DNA of 64,000 nt from Thozetella sp. PMI_491 (Eukaryota > Ascomycota > Sordariomycetes > Chaetosphaeriales > Chaetosphaeriaceae). The translations under genes and the position numbers were made by a program. The first letter of the stretch is position 1; every line of letters begins with the position of its first letter. The DNA lies in contig MU270026.1 of assembly GCA_021432635.1 (NCBI GenBank), forward strand, positions 957,311 through 1,021,310, read 5' to 3'. Of the stretch, positions 32,522 to 44,324 are shown piece by piece. Below the pieces are notes generated by a model. The model did not search any database, was not told the origin of the DNA, and saw only the letters and a program-made list of their open reading frames with translations.

Positions 32522-34930
32522 TGTGACTTGGCGCTATAGGGACAAAACCTGGGTAGAGAAGATTGGCACCGCCGGGCTTGGAACTGATCCTCCGTCCGTT
32601 TCCTTTCTCGGCACGCCGCCCAGGCACAAGTCTTTATAGTCCTGATGCGAGTTGTAACATGGCAACGTAGTGTGCCCGGTCTACGGAGCTGGATGGAACA
32701 TATGCCGCGCATCGAGAGACGTGGTATTCTCCCAGCCCGTTCTTCCAGCCTATCGGACGCGCAACCACGGCCATGTCCCTGCCTGTCTCTTGCAAACGGC
32801 GAGCCGCGGGCTGGCCCTATAGTGGTCGCTTCCAGATGGTATCAACCGGGCGGAGAGGCAGTTGGAGCCTTGCCATGGCCCCTTTCGTTTAGCCTCGCGG
32901 CCCGGGAATCGGAGGCATAAGACGCCCGTGCTATACGGGAGCGGGACGAACGCGCGCCCCTGACAGGCGCAATAATACCCGGGCGCCCCGGCAATTATGA
33001 TTCGGAGAAACGTTCACTGAAACAAACGGCGGCGAGAGATGGGAATCTGGGGTGCAGAATGCAGCCGGGCGCTCGCGAGACGCAAGCGAGCCTAGGCCGC
33101 CCGCGGATCGACATATGCTCCTCTGCCGGGAAATAAGGCCCCAAAATATCTGACGCCAGCAAAGCTTCGTACCATCATCCCTGGTACAATTTGAGGACGG
33201 GCACGTCAACTGGCCAAGTATGATGCAGTCCGCTTCGCCGGGGCGACGCAAAGCTGTCGATTGGGTTCCCGGCCGCCAAGGTCTGCGTCCTAAAATAGCA
33301 CGGCATGTTGCCACCACGGCAGAGGTGTCGGTTCAGCGGATGCGCATTGTCTCGGCGTCGTCTTTGTCTAATAGCAATATGGAGTCGTAGCGCTGGTGTG
33401 CAGCCCACGGGAGTCGGCCGGCAAGGCTGACTCCAGGTGGACAATGCATACGTGGATTGGGGGGGTCGATCATGGCACAGACGCAGCCGGGCGCGTGGAG
33501 GAAGAAAAGAAGTGAAGACAGCACCAACGCCACCCCCATCTGTGGTAAAGACAGCGGCAGATGCTTGGATCACAGACGCATGCGAGCAACGTGGTTGCCC
33601 CAACCAGAGCAGCCGGTGGCTTTTTGTTGAAACCGCCCTGTCCTACCCTAGCCAATATGGTCAGGAACATGGAGCATCGAATCGGTACCTCTGCGGCTGC
33701 GTTCCAGCGAGAATTTATTCGTTGCGCCAAGGCGAGACCCGAGGAACTAGGCTGGGGTCGGCAGATGGGCCGCACCCCCCAGGTTCCTCGCGTACGCTCA
33801 GCTAGATTAACGATCCAGGGGCAGACGCGTGGGCACCACACTAGCGATGGGGGGCGGGAACCTCGGTACAGAGCCGAAGCCGAGGGCGACGACAAGATGC
33901 GGCATGGCGCAGAGTGGATGGGATAGCGGTGAATGGCCTTGTCGTGCGTGCAAGCGAATATAGGTATCAGGTGCACTTTTATCGCCCCTCCTTTTCCCTC
34001 ACAGCCCTGTGGACGTCCTAGACAGTTGAGCCGGCATTAAAAGTCTAAATCCAAAGCTGGTCGCCGGCCTATTCATGCTCGGTTAGCCTAGGGGACGACT
34101 GCGACAAGTGGGAAATGGCTGGCTATACCGACGTGGCACCTTGCATACGGTACGTACCTTATCTAGGTATCCAAGGTAGGTAGTGTCCAGGCATGGATGA
34201 CGAGAGGCAGGAGCCTAAAGAAAGGTCGCTTGGGCAAATTGTGTGTGCCCTCTCTCGTCCTGGTGGCAGGAAAACTGCATAGCACCTACCTAGTGACTTT
34301 CAGAGGCTACCTACCTAATTGGGATCCGTAAGGCCGAGGTATCTTGATCGACGCACCTCGAATCTGAAGCTACTTGGATGCGACGCCGTGCCTAGCCTTG
34401 CGTTCTCTTCCGTTGAGGCAAGGATCACAGTGCTTATTGCTTCCATTTTAGGCTTCGAAGGCCCGATTGTTAATGAGACCTGCCTGTGACTCGGGCCATG
34501 GCGTGTGAGGTAGCTTGTGGTAAGCAATTGTGTTTCCCCCTCTCCCCTTTGGTCTTTGCTCTTTTTTTTCATGATATTTTTGTATACTTGTGTTCCTCAT
34601 TCGATCCCTAGCTGCGGCCCCGTGGGTCAGACATCGAAGTTTCGTGAATTCGCCGGTAAGTGAATGTCCAAAGTACAGCACCAGTAGCTGCCACTGCCCC
34701 ACCAATGAGCCGCTCATCAATCCCACCACTTCTGACTAAGCCTAGTTTTGCTACGTCTCACATCTCACTAGGCTTCACCATTCGAACCTCATCCGCCACG
34801 CCTGAACGAACGCCTGGCAGCCAACCATGGAATAGTTCTCCTCTCATCGGATTCATCGCGCTAGTGCAAGTTTCAGGGTGTCGCCTGCCTACGGCCTGGC
34901 TGGGCCGTGGGATCCTCCAGTTGATCCAAC
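32522..34930. other. 2.4 kb spacer, no gene seen
   Basis: Divergent interval between the Gly-rich protein gene and the Clr5 gene. It includes repeated CTACCTA/TAGGTAG words at 34150-34315. Frames such as 33470-33976 (-) have no supporting motif. Confidence 0.5.
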
Positions 34931-36445
34931 ATGATGATGACCGCCGCGGACGATGGACGCGTCGGAGAGGCGCTCCTCACTCCCCCATCCAGCAATGAAT
35001 GCGACACTCCGACCGAGGACGTCACCGAAGGTGTAGAGCAAAATGACGGCAGCCCTGCAGAAAGTCTCATTCCTCTGCGGCCGGCTTCTCCCTCCTCCAA
35101 GGTCGCCGCGAAGGTCGTGATCCCCCGGTTTCGCCACGAGTGGGAGGCAAAGAAGGATGCCATCTACGACCTCTACATCACCCAGAGCTGGGCACTCAAG
35201 GATGTCATACGCGAGATGGAGCGCGCCCACCACTTCAAAGCCACGTAGGGGCGTCCTCACCCCCTCCCTCTCCTGTCCACAGGCTAACCAGCCCAATCCC
35301 GTAGCGCCCGCATGTACAAGCGGCAGCTCGCGCGGTGGGACATCTTCAAGGCACGCTCGCGCGGAGCACCGACCCGGCTGACCAGGGCGATGATGCACGA
35401 GAGCGACAGTGCCAGGAACGTGCAGGGCGGCCTCACGGCAGTCCGGCACTTCCTCGAAGCCCTCGACCGTGTCGAAGACCGGGCCGCGGTCCAGAGGGGG
35501 AGGTATGGGCTGAGCTCGTGCAGCGACCCCCTGTATCGGTATTTCTTCATGACCATGGAGTTTTTCCATCGCGGCAACTACCAGCTCGGTGGCCAGGTGC
35601 TACGCCTTGCCTTCCTCAGCATGGATCGTCGGCTCGAAGGACCCAGCCTCAAGACCGTATCGGACCTCTGCTTTGTCCTCCCGCACCTGCTTGCCTCGCG
35701 CCAGCAGAATGACATTCTACAGCTGTACCTAGGGCACCTCTCCAGCCTGGTAAAAGCCAAGCTGGGAGAACACCCCTTGTCGCGGGTGGTCCAGTCACTG
35801 GTCCTTCTGGTGCACAGGCCAGACTTCATCCTGTGGTACACCCACGTGCTCAGCAAACTGAACCGCGACCTCATCCTTCGGTCCGAAGATGTGAGGGGCA
35901 GTACAATGCTGTGGGCATGGAACCAGTACTTTGCCACCGTCTCCCGCGATGACGAAGACTCCCGGCACCGCCACTGCGCGGAGCACCGCAAGATCCGCCG
36001 CGAGGTGCGGAATCACTCGGTGGACCCCGGCCTAGACAAGCGGTTGATGGACCAGGAGCAGGCCGTCTGCTTGGTCGTGGACCGGTGCTGCGATTCGGAC
36101 TTCGAGAGTTGGCTGGCCAGGGCGGAGGAGGAGACGAGGCGTGTGGAGCCGTTCGAGATCACGCTCTGGCCCGACCATCTTTTCTTCTCGGACCCAGACT
36201 ACAGAGCGTTCCTGTCGCACCACCTGGCGCAATACTTCGAGAGGCGCGGCGACCGGGACAAGGCGATTGAGATGTTCAGGAGGGTAGGCGACCACGCCCG
36301 AAACGAGATGTACGTCATGTCGTGCATGGAGCTGGAGCGCTTGCTCCGACAAGGCGGGCAGCAGAAGGAGGCCGACGAAATAAAGCAGGCGGCACTGGGT
36401 TCAGAGTGGCTCAAGCTGATGCAGGCAAAACTTGAATATGTGTAG
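34931..36445 (+). CDS. Clr5-domain protein, putative regulator
   Basis: Exons 34931-35244 and 35305-36445; 484 aa. The 60-nt intron (GTAGGG...GTAG) lies inside the Clr5 domain, and joining gives HEWEAKKDAIYDLYITQ, then LKDVIREMER and FKATARMYKRQLARWDIFK, the full domain (about residues 65-120). The Clr5 domain is named for the N. crassa cellulose regulator-like proteins and is presumed to bind DNA. The remaining 360 residues are helical with TPR-like character (FFHRGNYQLGGQVLRLAFL; YFERRGDRDKAIEMFRRVG). It probably acts in the nucleus; target genes are unknown. Confidence 0.85.
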
Positions 36446-37876
36446 CTAGGGAGACCCTGGATGCACACCATGATCCTGGAAAGATTGTTAGCTTTGGACC
36501 TACCTACCTTGCTTACCGGGAGCTTTTGCGACTACGCCTTACCTAGTAACAGAGGTGTTAGCTTAGTGCCGAATATTAGGCGATCCAACCAATGGGCCGG
36601 TAGACTCTGGCAAAGGGTGTAATTCTCTTGGTGACTGCTACTGTAACTAGCGTTATTAACTACCTGCTAACTTCTTCGTAGCCGAATATGCGGCCTGGTT
36701 ACTTCACCATATAATTATAGCCCTGCCAACCTAGCCGTAACTTTCCCAAGCTGGGATCGGGGGGGGTGTAAGACTGCAATACATACGCTGTCGCGCCTTG
36801 GCGCCTGGACCCAATCCAAGCCGGACAGCCCTGCCAAGAGCCGCAACCAATAGTCGCGACATAGAAAAAAAAAATCTGTTGAATGTTGACCCGAAATCCT
36901 TCGCGCCGGGTTCCCTGTGCGCACCTTAGGCACGTGCTGCGGCGGGCCTTCTGTAGTAGCGCTGGCCGTAAGCGTTATGGGCTCCACCTCGAACCTCGGC
37001 ATCTTGGAGGAGTTTGTCAACATCGACGCTACTCGCCCGCTAAGATGGGCTCCAATTAGCCCGTCGCGGTCGCTGGCTGCAGATAAGGCTGGTACAGTAC
37101 CGCGACTGATGAGCCACATAATCGGGGGCACTTGCGTCCACGTTGCTCTGTGGGAAGGCGCCGGACTTCGGGCGATCGCAATGCACACTTGGCCCCCGTC
37201 GAGACGAGGCTACGCCAGCTAATTTGTTGCCTGAAGCCTCTTGCGTCGGCGCCCCGTCGAGAGGGCGAAGCGGATAGCGGATGGACACGAGCACCGTCTC
37301 CCGGTCCCTCGCATCTCTCCTCGAAGCGAAGAGCAGACCTCGCACTTTAGGTTGGATGTCTCACTCAGCGGTCGAGCTGAGGGCCTGGTACTGTACATAC
37401 ATGCGTAGAGGCGCACGCGAATTGGCGAACCAACCCCCACGCTGCTTCCTAGGACGGATTGGGCCCTTCAGACGGCCCTGACAGGGCTGCTCGGGGGCAC
37501 GGCGGGTTTAGAGGCCCCGGTGTACCTATCGGCTACCGTCCCTGGTTGTTGGGTCCCTAACCCCTGCTGCCCCAACCTTTTCGGGGGTCCCAGTCTCCCA
37601 GATGTGCGCAATGTGGACCCCCTGGATCCTCGAGACGCCCCTGGGCCGGTGGCGCTAGGTCCCCTTTGCGGGCTCCGTGGACCGCCGTGGCGCGCGCATA
37701 TATGTAGCTGGCGAGCCTGCGTAACGACTCGCGCTTTAGAGAGCAAGAAGGGTTTGCCAAATCTGTCTCACCACGCCGCCACTCCCAGCGCCCTCAGCCT
37801 CCTTAGAACCGTCTCTGAAGCCTGGACGCGAAACTTGTGTGTCGTCGCGGCGCGTGCTCCATCTGTTGTCGTGGCC
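36446..37876. other. 1.4 kb spacer, no gene seen
   Basis: No supported gene. Frames are open on both strands around 36.7-37.2 kb (G/C-rich, mutually antisense) but show no motif. Confidence 0.45.
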
Positions 37877-38764
37877 ATGGCGCTCCAGCAACAAGCGGCG
37901 GATCCCCTGGCCGCCTTCTCCAAGGTCAGCGACCAAGTTTTCGTGCGGCCCGCCGATGCGGCCGCGACTGCCGGGCCCGACCACCCCGATGTCGTGCTCC
38001 TGTTCGGCTGGGGTGATGCGATGCCCAAGCACGTCGCCAAGTATGCCGCCGGTTACCTCGCCCTCTTTCCGGCTGCCAAGATCGTGCTGGTTGTGTCGCC
38101 CATGCTGAAGACGTTTGTGCGCACCATCGAGACCATCGGCACCGCCATGCTGCCTGCTCTCGACGCCACTTTTGCCGGCGAAGAGAAGGCCGCCGGCAAG
38201 GAGCCGCGCATCCTCATTCACGCCATGTCCAACACGGGAGGCACCAGCCTCGCCGCTACCCTCCTCGCCTACCGCGACAGGTTCCGCGGTGGCGCTAAGA
38301 AGGCGCTACCGGTTGAGATGTTGGTTCTCGACTCGACGCCCGGCGGCTGGGACCTGATGTCCAACGTGACGCGCTGGTCCCACGCCATGGCCGTAGGCAT
38401 CAAACACATGTTCCCTTGGCCGTTCTGGTTAACGCGGGGACTGTCGGTCATGTTCTTGATGACCGTCTTCGGCATGGCGTATTTGCTGGGGAAGCCTAGC
38501 ACGGCAAAGTTCAGCACGCTGGCCATGAACAGAGACAAACTCAGCATGAAGGCACCGCGGCTGTATCTGTACTCCAAGGAGGACGACGTCATCCCGTGGG
38601 ACCAGGTCGAAAAGCATGCTGCCTATGCCAGGAACAAAGGGTACGACGTATCCCTGCAGCTCTTCCAAGGCTCAAACCACGTCGGACACCTGCGGCTTCA
38701 GCCGGACCTGTACTGGAGCTCCATCTCCCGCGCTTGGGCCGAGCGGAAGCAGCGTGCCAGCTAA
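37877..38764 (+). CDS. DUF829 (PaxU/TMEM53-like) alpha/beta hydrolase
   Basis: Single exon, 295 aa, starting at the ATG in GGCCATGGCG; the frame is open further upstream but without a better start. Family features: VVLLFGWGDAMPKHVAKYA at the start of the fold, HAMSNTGGTSLAATLL with the presumed nucleophile Ser, SKEDDVIPW with the acid, and GSNHVGHLRLQPDLYW with the His. A hydrophobic stretch (LSVMFLMTVFGMAYLLG) sits in the cap region. Members include PaxU of indole-diterpene clusters and nuclear-envelope TMEM53. No other indole-diterpene genes are nearby, so a general cellular role is more likely than paxilline biosynthesis. Confidence 0.88.
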   Translation: MALQQQAADPLAAFSKVSDQVFVRPADAAATAGPDHPDVVLLFGWGDAMPKHVAKYAAGYLALFPAAKIVLVVSPMLKTFVRTIETIGTAMLPALDATFAGEEKAAGKEPRILIHAMSNTGGTSLAATLLAYRDRFRGGAKKALPVEMLVLDSTPGGWDLMSNVTRWSHAMAVGIKHMFPWPFWLTRGLSVMFLMTVFGMAYLLGKPSTAKFSTLAMNRDKLSMKAPRLYLYSKEDDVIPWDQVEKHAAYARNKGYDVSLQLFQGSNHVGHLRLQPDLYWSSISRAWAERKQRAS

Positions 38765-39668
38765 ACGGCTTGCTGGCGCGACTCCAGCCATGCAAACCTT
38801 AGGGTGTGGTGTAACCATGGCCCATAGAGACAACCGGCACCTCTCGCCGGGACCCTGCTAATAATGTAAATATGTTATCGTCGGCTAGTGCATCGAAGTG
38901 CCCTGAGCGGCACGGGAAATCCTAGCAGGCAAAGAGATGGAGAAAGCTGGCTTCCATCTCAGGAGAGGCGCTGGCTAGACATGCGTTTTGTATGTACCAA
39001 CTCGGTTAAGCGGCTCGAGACAGCGGCCGGCTAGACGTTGGTTTGGGAAGCGACGGGCGGGCCAGGGGCGGCGGTCCCGCCACACAGTTACTGCCTTACT
39101 GCAACGAACCGCTGGCAGGGCCATTGCGGCCTAGACTAGAGACTAGAGCCAAGTGGATCACTTGGGGGGAATATGAGAATAAAGTACCCAAACACATGTC
39201 AAGCCACTTTGCACATACACCTAGTGCCCGAGAGAATGGAACCCTATCCACAACGCCGCTAGCTCTCACTCGCCCCAACCGGGCCGCGACCCGCCCTGTG
39301 CTCCCGTCCCCCTTTCAGCTCCGGCAGCTGTGCTCGTGCTCGCCCCCGAGGCCGTCTCCAAGGCCCGGCGGCTGAAAACTGCAGGGAAGGCCACGTGGTT
39401 GGTCAGTCCTCTGGGATGAGACATTGGTGAAGGGCCTATAGCAACGCTCTGGTGCTATGGGGAGGATTCCTTCCTATTACGCCCTGCAGCGAGGAACCGG
39501 AGGAACGAAGGGAATGTAAGCAAGCCCCCACCAATTGATGAGGGTATGAAATAATAATTATTACAGTCGTATGTGTGGTCTTGGCACCGCCAACCAGAAA
39601 CGAACTTGTCCACTAATCCAGCGGCCCGTTTGAGCCAAGGTAGCTAGTAAACTTATCGCCGTCCGTCT
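38765..39668. other. Convergent spacer, no gene seen
   Basis: About 900 bases between the DUF829 stop (+) and the stop of the hidden three-exon gene (-). No supported frame. Confidence 0.45.
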
Positions 39669-40273
39669 TCATTGTTGTGTGGTATTCCACCCGTGATACT
39701 GCTGGTCCAAATCGGCCCCGGCCGGCACGTGCCACTGGCCGTCCCCTGCCCCCGTGAGCATGTCATTGGTGATGGAGGCATCGTCGCTCCCGCACCAGTT
39801 GAGCGTCGGGTCTGGGACGTGGGCGGCGTTATGCTCTCCGAACGATTCGACTCCATAAAACGGCTCGTCCGCTTTGTCTTGCTCCAGCCACCGACTGAGA
39901 GAATTCGGCCCGTCAGTCGAGGTAGGCGGTTCTGCAGTGGTCCTGGGTTAGTCGGTGTCTCGCACCAACGGTCTAGATGGAAAGTTGGGGGGAAAGGTGG
40001 TGAAGGTTAGAGAGCAATGGGTGACGAACCCTCGATGTACCCAAGCGTAGTGTGGGACTCTTTCTTGTATTTCTTGGTGCCCGGGGCCTTGGATCGCTTT
40101 TCGTGCTTTCTGTTAGCCTTCTGGGCCTTTTCTTTGGAATGTGAGCCATCAGGAGCACTCCTTGGGCGGCTCGGTTGGGCCGAGGCGCTCCCCTCCGCTT
40201 CTCTCTGCAAAGTCTGTTAGTGGGGACGATGCCGCAAGGCAAAAGGAACATGTTCTACCTGGCCACTAGGCAT
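39669..40273 (-). CDS. Hypothetical three-exon gene, basic N-half and acidic C-half
   Basis: Exons 40273-40259, 40204-40041 and 39942-39669; about 150 aa. Both introns look genuine: 54 nt (CAG|GTAGAA, CACTAAC branch, TTTGCAG) and 98 nt (GTACAT, GACTAAC, CCAG). The second exon is Lys/Arg-rich (KEKAQKANRKHEKRSKAPGT, a likely nuclear or nucleolar signal). The third is acidic and aromatic (DEPFYGVESFGEHNAAHVPD; DGQWHVPAGADLDQQYHGW) with one Cys. No single exon is long enough to stand out, and I recognise no family. The 15-nt first exon (MPSGQ) is the least sure part; an in-frame stop lies about 90 bases upstream of that ATG. Confidence 0.6.
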
Positions 40274-41982
40274 TTCGATGCGGCAGAGGTCAATAAACGA
40301 GTGTCTGAGGTTGTAACCACAAGCGAATGTAGTTGCGATTTGGCGCAGACGCTCTTATACCACGAGATGGCGGTCAGGGAGATAGGTTGGGAAGAAACGT
40401 TGTGTTTTCCCTCGGACTTAAAAGCAATACCCTCACCAGGCGTTTAGAGTCACAGAGAACGACGGTAGATTGTACGTAGCCAAGGTAGACGAGCATGAGA
40501 AGAACTGTGAGGACGTCCCTGGCATATTTATACCCTGCCTTGGGGCATCACTTGGAGTGTGCATGCTTCACACCGGTTCCGTCGGCACCTAGGCTGCCCA
40601 GCCAGGTCTCGCGAGGTGTCATTTTTCAATCATCACACAGACATAGACTAGCTTCTGGACATCGGGATAGTGGGCAGTGAAACCTCTGGCCAGGGTGAGC
40701 GGTGGCGGGAAGCCTCGAACCAGTTCGGCGACGATGGAGTCGGCCCCAGCTTACAACACGGGATCGAACGCGAAGGATCACCGCGGAGAAGAAGAGAGCT
40801 AGGTACCAGTACCTAAGCGCGAACCTGTCTCCAGTTTGTATAAGGCGTATCGCACCGAGTAAGCGAGGGTACCCGACCCGGAGGGCGACCAAGGCCAGAA
40901 AAGCCGCCGCCTCCCGCCTCCCGCATCCCGGTAACACCTACACCCAGCCTTGATTGGAGGCCAAATCAGCGGGGCACTAAGACCGCCGCAAGAGGCTGCT
41001 CAGATGCCCAATCAGGAGCACCAGGCAGAGCCAATTTGACGCCACGCGATTCCCGTCTTTTAGAAAGGGTTATTGTTTGCGCTCTTGCATACACGGTTTC
41101 CAGGGTATATTCCGAATGACCGACGAAATGTGCACATTACACCCACCCAGGTTCCTCGCTTGGAGGTGCGCCTTCAGTAAGGGCGGCATATCTTAGCGAC
41201 AAACAGTTCCAGCTCAAAAGCCCTAGGGCTGGCGCCAGACAAGGCGTTCCTGGTTCGCATGCCGTCCGCCGCTGCGGCCCCCAGCCGCTTTGGCGGTCAC
41301 CCGTGGTTCAGGAACGAGGCAACGGGCGGTCGAGGGCAGAAATGTTTCTGCGCTCCTCGGCGCAGCACTGGCTCTGGACCTCACTGGATAAAATTAGGCA
41401 CCTGGCACACCCACAGGGTGCTGCTAATGCATGAGACATAGAGCAGCTCCCTACCACCCTAGGGTGCTATCAGCGGCAGGCAAGGCTAGGGGAACCAAAA
41501 AAAAAAAGGATCAACCCTCAAAGTACCATACCGGTACTCGAAAACAATGCCGGTACCCGGCAATGGTTGGTGCCTCCGTTGTGGGGTCGTACGATCGACG
41601 CCGTCATAACAACCCTTGAGCCGTGCTGGGGGCGGCTGGTCGAACAAAGACACGGGGTTGATCTACCCAATCTCGAAAGGGCCTTGGCTGCATCTCGGGC
41701 TTATAGGAAGAGTTTCACTCCTATTCAGGAAGAGACACCTAAGACCGGCCCCCGAGTCGGCTTGGGGCCGCTGCGCCTGCACTTGTCTTTGAGCCAGCCA
41801 GCCGTACCACATACACCTCAGCCCTATTGTCATGCCCCTATTCAGTTGGACCACTTTATCGGAACAGGGGCCGGAGGAGGGACCGGAATGTTGTCCTTGT
41901 GTAATCCCCATGTACTATGACCTTCGGTTGATAATCAGGAACATGCGGAAGAAAGCCGCCCTCGCGCCGGATCTTGAAACCT

Positions 41983-42036
41983 ACCAGCACCACCAGCACC
42001 ACCAGCACCACCAGCGCCACACCAACAGCACCACTA
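41983..42036. repeat. (ACCAGCACC)n microsatellite
   Basis: Nine-base units of ACC/AGC triplets repeated about five times with slight decay at the right end. It could encode Thr/Ser or, on the other strand, Gly/Ala runs, but no gene could be built around it. Confidence 0.8.
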
Positions 42037-42168
42037 CTGAATAGCGGGATTCTTGGCGTCTCCTGTCAAGACTGCTGTCCCACACTGGCGGGTGTGCACA
42101 CCGGGTTGCCCGTGGTACCAGTCCAAAAGAAAAACCTCAAGACTTACCCTTTCTGTTGCCTTAGCCGA

Positions 42169-42231
42169 NNNNNNNNNNNNNNNNNNNNNNNNNNNNNNNN
42201 NNNNNNNNNNNNNNNNNNNNNNNNNNNNNNN
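42169..42231. other. Assembly gap (63 N)
   Basis: A run of 63 N followed by six G. The true length and content of the gap are unknown. Confidence 0.98.
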
Positions 42232-42638
42232 GGGGGGTGTGTTGAACGAGGGTTTATAAACTAGCAATCCTACACTGTAAACTAGCATTTAAGTGCTGTA
42301 TTTAACGATCCATCGCGTGGATTTTACCTGTAGTTAGTTTGCCACTACCTGTATGTTTGCCACTATTTTGCCACCCAACGGCGCTGCCGTACGTAGATAA
42401 ATAGCTGGCCAGCCAGCCAGCTTCCAAAGCAGCTGGTCAAGCAAGCATCTCTCTTTCAATCCCTCGTTTACTAGCCAATATAGCTAAATACTAGCCTACG
42501 CTTTCACCATATCCTCGTCGGTCCCATACTAGCTCATACCACTAAACTACCAACGTCGTCAAGACCTTAGTAGAACAAACCATTCTCCGGGCTCTAGACC
42601 GGAGTTCCATTCCAGAATTCAAGCCCACGCGTGAGAGA

Positions 42639-42857
42639 ATGTTCTGGTACCCTCGGAACTGCACGTTCAAGTTAATGCGGCTCGAAAACGAACTTGCAGC
42701 ACTCGCAAAGGCTGCCAAGGCCAGGGGGTTGGATGAATGTACCGTTGAAAGTATCTGGCTGGACGAGAAAGAAATAGAGGACTTCAACAGGACGAACGGG
42801 ATGCTCCTCCCGGCGCATGAACCTGCCGGTTTTGAAACGGTACAGCATCCTATCTAA
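42639..42857 (+). CDS. Hypothetical ORF, possible last exon
   Basis: 72 aa from the ATG, with coding-like sequence in the same frame upstream to about 42544 (VEQTILRALDRSS), where an in-frame TAA stops it. The chain is helical and charged (LENELAALAKAAKARGLDE) and ends soon after a GMLLPAHEPAGFETV segment. Lack of an upstream ATG suggests a terminal exon whose 5' part was not found, perhaps across the N gap. I do not recognise it. Confidence 0.3.
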   Translation: MFWYPRNCTFKLMRLENELAALAKAAKARGLDECTVESIWLDEKEIEDFNRTNGMLLPAHEPAGFETVQHPI

Positions 42858-43087
42858 ATGTTTAAACATCATTCCTATCCGTGCGAGTCAACTTGCCACT
42901 ATCAATCTTCCCATGTCAGTATTTGGCCTAAGTCCATGACGCCTGTTAAATAACCCCGGCTTGGCATTAGAAGCTAAAGCATTTGATATTACCGCCGAAC
43001 CAGGCAATTTGGCGCCACTTTCCCCTCGGCCGCAGCTTCCAGACTGTTTCCATGGTCCAAACCGCCAGGCAAATCTTTATGAGAAGG

Positions 43088-44324
43088 CTACTCCTCGATA
43101 AAGAGTGCGAGTCCTTCCCACCCCCGGCGGTTGCCCAAGGAAGATAGATCCAGCACCTGTAGCAGCGTCGGTTTGACCGCCGGACTTCCTGTTAAATTGT
43201 ACACGGCAATCTTTTGGATTCCCAACAGCGTATATAAAAAGTCCCTGTCTTGCTTCGCATCAAACACTCCGTTGCTACCGCTAACCCCTTCGAGCTGATA
43301 GCGAACTTCCCCAGAGCCTGGGTTGACCACGGTGATGTTGTCCATGCCGCCATCCATCACGTAGATAGAATCGTGCGAAGGATCGTACACGGTCCAGCAC
43401 GCCAGCTGTTCGTTTGGAGTATTGACAATAATCTCCTCGGTTACCACAAGCGAGGGAGATATATCCACTATGCTGGCACCGAAGGTGAGATCTGACACTA
43501 CGGCACGTGAATCACGTCCTAAAAAGGACATGGAGAACTGCCCGTGCAATTCGGGTGGTCGGGAAACAACCGGTGTTGTCGAAACAACACCACCGGGGTG
43601 AACGCTATACGCCAAAAACCATCCCGGCTGAGTTCCTTTCGTTGGGTCTGGCTCGGACTTGATGGTGACGAACAATGCACTCTCGGATGGGTTAAAGACA
43701 ATATCCGAGGTTGTGTTCTGTGGGCCATCTGGGGGGGTTGTTTGGTGAATAGGGAGTGGTAGATTCTGTCCCTTGACCACTAGGCCTGAAGGGGTGACGT
43801 CGAAACAAGTAATCCCTGGGTTGTTCATGCCCGTAGCCGCCACACAGGCTAGATTGTGACGAGGAGAATAAGTGACAGTGTTTGGAAAGTCGCCGAAGAC
43901 TTTCCCCGGAGTGCCCACGAGAACTGGGTGGGTGGGGTTGTTGGCTGGAATGCGAAAGTAAGATAGGGTGTTGGACCCTGTATTCACGACGAAAAGCTTG
44001 TCTCCGGAGACAAACACCGAATCAGACGACAGGGTTGTGTCTGTCTCATTAGCAATGTGCTCAGCATTACTCAGCTGTGACTTGAAACCAGGCTATCTCA
44101 CCGGTTGCTGGAACGTTGCCAAAGAGCAGTGCATACTGGCCAAGCCCGGCAGTCGGGGTGCGGACTGGCGAGGAGAGAAGACCATCCCATCCTACTTTCA
44201 ATGAGATCACATCTGTGCCGTTAGGATTGTTGTCCTCGAAATACAATGCCCCTCGGATTGAGGGTAAAGTAGAGGCGGCGGACCCCCAAAGGGCCGCCAG
44301 GCCGAGAATAGTATTAAAGTGCAT
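43088..44324 (-). CDS. Secreted beta-propeller protein
   Basis: Exons 44324-44102 and 44040-43088; 391 aa. The 61-nt intron is GTGAGA...GACAG. A signal peptide (MHFNTILGLAALWGSAAS) is followed by IRGALYFEDNNPNGTDVISL. Repeated short beta-strand units such as DKLFVVNTGSNTLSYFRI, SDIVFNPSESALFVTIKS and SIYVMDGGMDNITVVNPGSG fit a seven-bladed YncE/lactonase-like propeller, with NTGSNT and similar turns recurring. Secreted fungal members have no assigned enzymatic role. The promoter-side spacer to the glycosyltransferase gene is divergent and 1.9 kb long. Confidence 0.8.

Larger units (their letters stand above)
40274..42638. other. 2.4 kb spacer with microsatellite and sequence gap
   Basis: No supported gene. 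It holds a trinucleotide-type repeat (41983-42036) and a 63-base N run (42169-42231). A gene could be hidden by the gap, since coding-like sequence resumes at about 42.55 kb. Confidence 0.5.

Noticed and set aside
33470-33976. Minus-strand frame of 168 codons.
   Set aside because: Composition is not coding-like and no start context, domain or splice partner was found.
36715-37222. Long open frames on both strands (157 codons minus, 101 codons plus).
   Set aside because: They are mutually antisense, lack motifs, signal peptides or splice partners, and lie in a GC-rich stretch where open frames arise by chance.
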